From: Polytrichum commune
Lineage: Eukaryota > Streptophyta > Polytrichopsida > Polytrichales > Polytrichaceae
Direction: 5' to 3'
NCBI GenBank assembly: GCA_950295325.1
Contig: OX485809.1
Span: forward strand, 37,701,081-37,765,080
DNA: 64,000 nt
Below the pieces are notes generated by a model, which ran no database searches, was not told where the DNA came from, and worked only from the letters and a program-made list of their open reading frames with translations. Numbering within the stretch: position 1 is the stretch's first letter; every line of letters begins with the position of its first letter. A program made the position numbers and the translations under genes. Below, one piece after another: positions 59,454 through 64,000 of the stretch.

Positions 59454-60352
59454 TCACTTCTTCCCCTTGGATGATGTTGGCTTCTTAGCCTGCACAAACA
59501 GTAATCTCCCAGTCAGACTAAAGAGCACTTATTGCACTCATCCCTTTGCAAATTTTAAATTTTTAAGACAACTACTGAACTGCCGGCAATAGAAAAGTAC
59601 TATAACATATCAGACCAGTAAACGTAGGTGCTCAGTATTATGACATATCAAACCAGTAAACGTAGGTACTCATGGCCTGTTTGATAGCTAAGTAATTCCC
59701 TCCAGAAAGAGTCAATGTCTTCCATCCCAATTTTCTTAAGAGTGAACAACACATTCAAACACATCATTCCACCTCACTCAGAACATATCATATGGTCCAC
59801 CATATTGTGTACAAAAAGGTATTGTCTACAACAGTTCTAAATGATGCACATAATCTCTTCTCTTTCCTGATTAGGTAGTGGCCAATGGGTGGACTCGCCT
59901 AGCAGCCACCCAATGGCTTGTCTAGTGCATAACTTAACTTCACCATATAATTGGCAATTAAGCTGAATAAGTGTGGATAAAAGCACAGATTAATAAAAGA
60001 GAGATTCCCCATTGTGCCAATTCCTTACCTTTCCTTCAGTACTGGAAGGGGATCTTAGATTTACAATGCCACCCACGTCGGACGATGCAGACTCCTGTTG
60101 ATGTGTTCCGTGATTACTCTGGGTTGCCAAAGACTGGCCATCATAAGTTTTGGAGGCTGTGGCTCCAACATTTGGCTTCTTGGAATGCAAAGGATTGGCT
60201 TGATCCTTTTCAGAAAAGCGGCCAATGGAGGGATGAATGCCCATACCCTTCTCTGTGGATTGCTCAGTGTAAGTCATTGGGTACCTGCTTCCTTGTCCAT
60301 ACTCATCCTTGTCCCGGGTCCTCGAATAATTGCTGTCAGACGACATACTCAT
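59454..60352 (-). CDS. gene 2: small Ser/Gly-rich protein, two coding exons
   Basis: Exon 60029-60369 has an acceptor TTTTTGCAG and donor GGAAAG/GTAAGG; its first ATG in frame is at 60352, with a second at 60346. It joins in phase 0 to exon 59489-59454 (acceptor TTTGTGCAG), which ends KKPTSSKGKK and a TGA, giving 119 residues. A GT donor just after the stop (CCCAG/GTAAG) implies an intron in the 3' untranslated region. The protein is hydrophilic, rich in Ser, Gly, Thr, Lys and Gln, with no membrane segment and a basic Lys-rich tail; it is probably disordered. The exon is open upstream of the ATG, so a further upstream coding exon is possible. Family not recognised. Confidence 0.55.
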
Positions 60353-60369
60353 TGTCTTCCTGAACCTCC

Positions 60370-62230
60370 CTGCAAAAATTGCAACAATAAATGCTATTAT
60401 TAGCTTCACCAACGTCCATAAACAGAGAACCCCAACAGAATTTATTGCACTGGATGTTTTAGAAGCATCATGGTATCATGTATGATGTGCAAGTAACCAA
60501 GGAGAACTTCTAGTCTAATCTGTTCACCTTCTTCTTGGAGACTATTTCTCCGCCTGAGCTCAGAAGGGTAACCATGTGGTGAAGAAGAACAATGACCCTC
60601 ACCCACATGACCCCACCGCTCAATGTGTAAAAACATTACATGTGGGTAGTAACTGTGTCTGCACCGTTGCGCATCCTTATCCTTTGAATATATGAAAAGT
60701 TAATCCTGGACAGCATGCAACTTGGATTATGTTGGTGGGATGATGAGATTAGGTGATGCTTGAATAAACTGTTGATGACCCAGACCGGGACCTGGACCTG
60801 AACCCCAAGGAGATAATTTCTTCTAGTCGTGGGTGAAAATAGTAACCAACTTGAAGGTAACGACAACTCATTACCCAGGGATGTTCAAATAAATATACTT
60901 GCAATCATCTTTGTAAGATGGCAAAACACATCTCAGCTTGTTTGTATTGTAATCCGACACCTGTGTTGCATATCATATCCACACAAGCCCTCGTAACACA
61001 TGTATGTATTGTCTTCGGAACAATGCCAACTACTCTAAACCTGGAAGGCTATGTAGCGTAATGAGTCGAATTGCAAACTACACACTCCTCACACACCTCA
61101 GTTTACTCTGTCACTACACACAGATAAACAACCAAGCAGGATTTTTGGACCAACTTATCTCATCCTAAGGCAATCAATCTGTTCATTGGAATCAAATGAT
61201 ACAATAGGAGGCTATGAGCAATGTGCTTTCCCAACTCTGCTTCAATGCTAAAAGGACAACTTGCTAATGACCCACAGAACAAAACGCAAAAAACAACAAC
61301 AAAATTATTTTGGGTCCAAAGTTGTTTTCCCAAAACGTGATGAGGGGTGCAACAGCATTCCAGGCACAAACCGCACATTAACAGAAAAAAAGAAGGGTAT
61401 GCAGTTGTTAATTGGTAGTCCCCCACAATCGAGTTTTCCCTGTCCAGATTGTTAATTGCAACCGCCCACTGCCACAAATCAGTTGTGTCATCCTAACTAC
61501 TCTATTCATGCTTAGAGTCAACAGAAGAGTGGCAATTATCTTGATAGCACACAGGAATCCAAGAATAGTATGCTATGCTGTGCTGTGGGTACAAAGAAAT
61601 AATTAAAAATTATTGAATATCTCAAGTCGGTACTTAGCAAAAGAGCACAGAAAGGACAAAGTAATAGCTTCACAATGTTTACAAAAACAAGTGAGCATCG
61701 CCCTCTCCTACTTCGAAAGATACAGGATCGTAGCTAAGTGAGTGATCCTGAGAGTGTGAGAGAGAGAGAGAGATCCCTACTCTGCGTGTTATAATTTACT
61801 CGTCAGAAATCTGCTCCGCCCACAAGCCGTTGGCATGTAATAATGCCTGCCAGCTCGCAGACTCCAGAAATTCAAGGCCTTGAGTTGATTTTTGCACTCA
61901 ATAACGAGAATGACACCCTCTTTTCCCCTTTCCATCTACTGTAATTTATGTGGGTCTCTAGGAATATGTCATTGTTTCCTAGACCTAAAACTAAGGCTTA
62001 TGTCGGTAAGAAAAGGAGGTAGCGTGTATAAATACCCTACGAACAAGAATTCTCCCACTCACCAAAGGCCAACATTATTTCTGATCGCAAACCAGGATAG
62101 AAAACCAAACCAGATCAAACCCCCACCACCTTACCTCAATCAGCTCGATCATTCACTGAGAATGAAAAGCCAACAAGTACCTAGAGCCACCCACGATTGG
62201 ATGGGCTTGAAGGAGCCTGCAATTTAACCT

Positions 62231-62292
<62 letters not shown>

Positions 62293-62760
62293 AATGACAG
62301 CACGTGAACAAAAGACACACAGACGGATCTCTTACTGATTGAGATGCAAAAAGTTCGATGATGGCGGGGTCGGTCGGTCGGTTGGCACCTCGAGGATGCA
62401 AAAATCCCCCAGTACAGGCGACACAAAGCACTCACTCTGTGTATGATGTATGTGTGTGTGGATGTGGATGTGATGTTTCTCTTTCTCTTCCTCTTTCCGT
62501 CTGTCTCTCTGCAGCCCAACCCAAATAATTATGCAACCATCCTCCTGCTACTGCCCAGCAGCAGCATAATTCACAAGCATTTCACATGCAAATCCATCCG
62601 AACTCCACTCCACTCCACTAAATTTCCACACCCCAGCTAAAAGCTTAACCCAAACAGAGCACTCCACTCCTCCTTTTTCTCTCTCTCTCTCTCTCTCTCC
62701 CTCTCTCCACAACACACAAAAAGTAGAAGAAGACGAAGACGAAGATGGGGGGAAAGGGCT
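60370..62760 (-). other. probable 5' intron and leader region of gene 2
   Basis: No further coding exon could be supported between the acceptor at 60370 and the promoter-like region at 62.8 kb. It contains a pure (GA)n microsatellite of about 27 units at 62234-62289. Plant genes often have a long intron in the 5' untranslated region, which would explain the gap, but no splice donor could be chosen with confidence. Confidence 0.35.
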
Positions 62761-62800
62761 GACACCACTATGAGACACAATTGCAATGTTATATAGGAGA
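62660..62800 (-). promoter_or_regulatory. candidate TATA box and GA-rich leader of gene 2
   Basis: On the minus strand CTATATAA (62796-62789) is followed after about 100 bases by a (GA)n tract (62680-62708), the usual look of a plant core promoter and 5' leader. It points towards gene 2, 2.4 kb away. The overlapping open frames at 62548-62933 are composition-driven and have no domain. No transcript evidence is available. Confidence 0.35.
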
Positions 62801-62939
62801 CGGTGATGCCATCGGTGGCCCCCCACACCAACAGAGGAAGATGAAGAATAATGAGCACTAGTAGTAGTACTTGCGGAGTAGTAGTCGTAGACCTCCTGCA
62901 GCAATCATCATCATCATCCCATCGCCTCCCCAAAATTCC

Positions 62940-63538
62940 TACTACTCTAATCCACTATCCATAAATCCCACCCCCCTGCTGGCACCGAAATGATAAATGC
63001 CTAACCCATCCCCACTCAACTTACCGTGACAATATGGGATGCTACCACCGCCTCTTCTCTCTCTTCTCTTTCTCTTACTCTTTCTCCTTGCCGATTCTGA
63101 GTCCTTCACTACAATCGCTGCATTACTGCCGCTGCTGACTATGCAGCTACATACAAAAAGCCAACAAGCTGCCGCGTATGTATGTAAGTTGTTAGATGTG
63201 GATACACTACAGTTACACGGGATGATTCCCCCTTCCAGTGCCCCATCATTCATTCATCACCCACTCCAAGCTGGAGCAGAAGGAGATGACTGCAAGCAGG
63301 TTGACGAAAGGGAGGTAGACGTAGAGGTAGGGTAGCCAGGAAGGAAGGCAGAAGCAATTTAAAGGGGTGCTGGCCCGGGACCGGGTAGGGGGTTAGCCGG
63401 TCCTTTATGCCGGGGCCATGACGGGGGCCATGACGGAGGCCGCACCGGCTGGGTTTGTGCCGGTGACCCCTAACGTTCATCCATCCAAAAACAATTATCG
63501 TTGGCTCTCCAATGGCTCTCCGCTGCGGCTAACTTATA
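62940..63538. other. upstream region, no gene recognised
   Basis: Mixed sequence with pyrimidine-rich CTCTTCTCTTTCTC near 63055 on the plus strand and a GC-rich stretch (63360-63475) with GGGCCATGACGG repeats. The open frames are short and unrecognised. Confidence 0.35.
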
Positions 63539-63933
63539 GGGCATCCCCACTAGTGCCGAAACCTTAAGCCCTTAAGTTTGCCATATGGATGATTGAGGGT
63601 TAGGGTAAAGGCGAATGTCGTAGTGGTGGCCGCTCGCAGGGACCTTTAAAGACCTTTAACGACATCGCTCCCTACATCTCGCAACCAAGTTTTTTCTATC
63701 GAGGATACCAACGACGGTGTAGAGGAAGAAGCGGGAGAAGCGGGAGAAGCTAATACTATTTCCGGCACTTACAGCCGACCTGAAACGGGCGGAAGTTTTC
63801 AGGTCGACGGGCCCTCCCTACCCTGAACCTGGATGATAAAGCTACTTAGAGGTCACCACTAGGAGCATTTGGGACCCCTAAGCCTCTAACTTGGATGGAG
63901 GCTTAAGGGGTAAAGGCACTAGTGGGGAGCTTC
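63539..63933. mobile_element. MITE-like element with terminal inverted repeats
   Basis: The left end reads GGGCATCCCCACTAGTGCC followed by GAAACCTTAAGCC. The right end, read on the minus strand, gives GAAGCTCCCCACTAGTGCC followed by TTTACCCCTTAAGCC. So about 30 bases are inverted with few mismatches. The element is about 395 bp with no protein. A hairpin with arms CGACCTGAAA and TTTCAGGTCG sits near 63776-63808. I could not fix a target duplication, so the superfamily is open (PIF/Harbinger or Mutator-type are candidates). Confidence 0.6.
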
Positions 63934-64000
63934 ATTTCCTCTTTCTCTCCTCCATCCCCTCCCCTCCCCCCCCCCCCCTTTTCAGCACTCTGTGCATCAT

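Noticed and set aside
62234-62289. (GA)n as part of a coding repeat
   Set aside because: Pure dinucleotide microsatellite; the Leu-Ser run in the opposite frame is a by-product.
62548-62933. Two overlapping frames with Ser and Asp runs as a protein gene
   Set aside because: Microsatellite-like GA and ATC tracts explain the runs; the stretch looks like promoter and leader.

Overview
The window looks like nuclear DNA of a land plant. It has two intron-bearing genes with plant-type splice sites, plant Ty1/copia and Ty3/gypsy elements, a primer site matching plant initiator tRNA-Met as I know it, and long AT-rich repeat fill. I cannot place the species. The gypsy element's non-chromovirus, Athila/Tat-like character and the mix of old repeats would fit a spore-bearing plant or gymnosperm as well as an angiosperm.

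Repeat-dominated left part (about 2-21 kb). A decayed LINE on the minus strand seems to run 21.1-17.9, 12.8-10.0 and 3.4-2.1 kb. A copia element (3372-10027, perfect 5-bp duplication CCTAG) split it once. A gypsy-type solo LTR (12823-17871) split it a second time. The copia element carries a non-autonomous hAT transposon (6950-8980, perfect 8-bp duplication CATTCAAG). The solo LTR carries a second, oppositely oriented LTR, which in turn holds a ~1.8 kb block with a degenerate ~81-bp periodicity.

Gene 1 (22326-29618, minus). A complete oligopeptidase B-like S9 serine peptidase in 15 exons, 847 codons, reading frame closed at every junction. Catalytic Ser692, Asp777 and His812 are visible. A 139-residue N-terminal extension built from four small exons plus the start of the fifth looks like an organelle-targeting region.

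Middle (30-44 kb). AT-rich intergenic DNA, a fossil of an FCP1/NIF-type HAD phosphatase domain (31872-32316), a start-to-start pair of gypsy-type LTRs (36424-39583), the 3' half of an old copia element (39584-40920), and the 5' LTR and leader of a third copia copy (42054-44262) with a clear 70-bp tandem repeat.

Right-middle (44268-55331). A young, nearly whole Ty3/gypsy element with 1927-bp LTRs that look identical and a CCAAC duplication. It sits in the gag region of the third copia copy, which resumes at 55337 and ends at 55806.

Right end (56-64 kb). A GC-rich degenerate repeat at 56.4-57.1 kb; gene 2 (minus, 58.7-62.8 kb), a small low-complexity protein of unknown function with two alternative in-frame 3' exons and a likely TATA/CT-rich leader near 62.8 kb; and a ~395-bp element with terminal inverted repeats (63539-63933) containing a strong hairpin.
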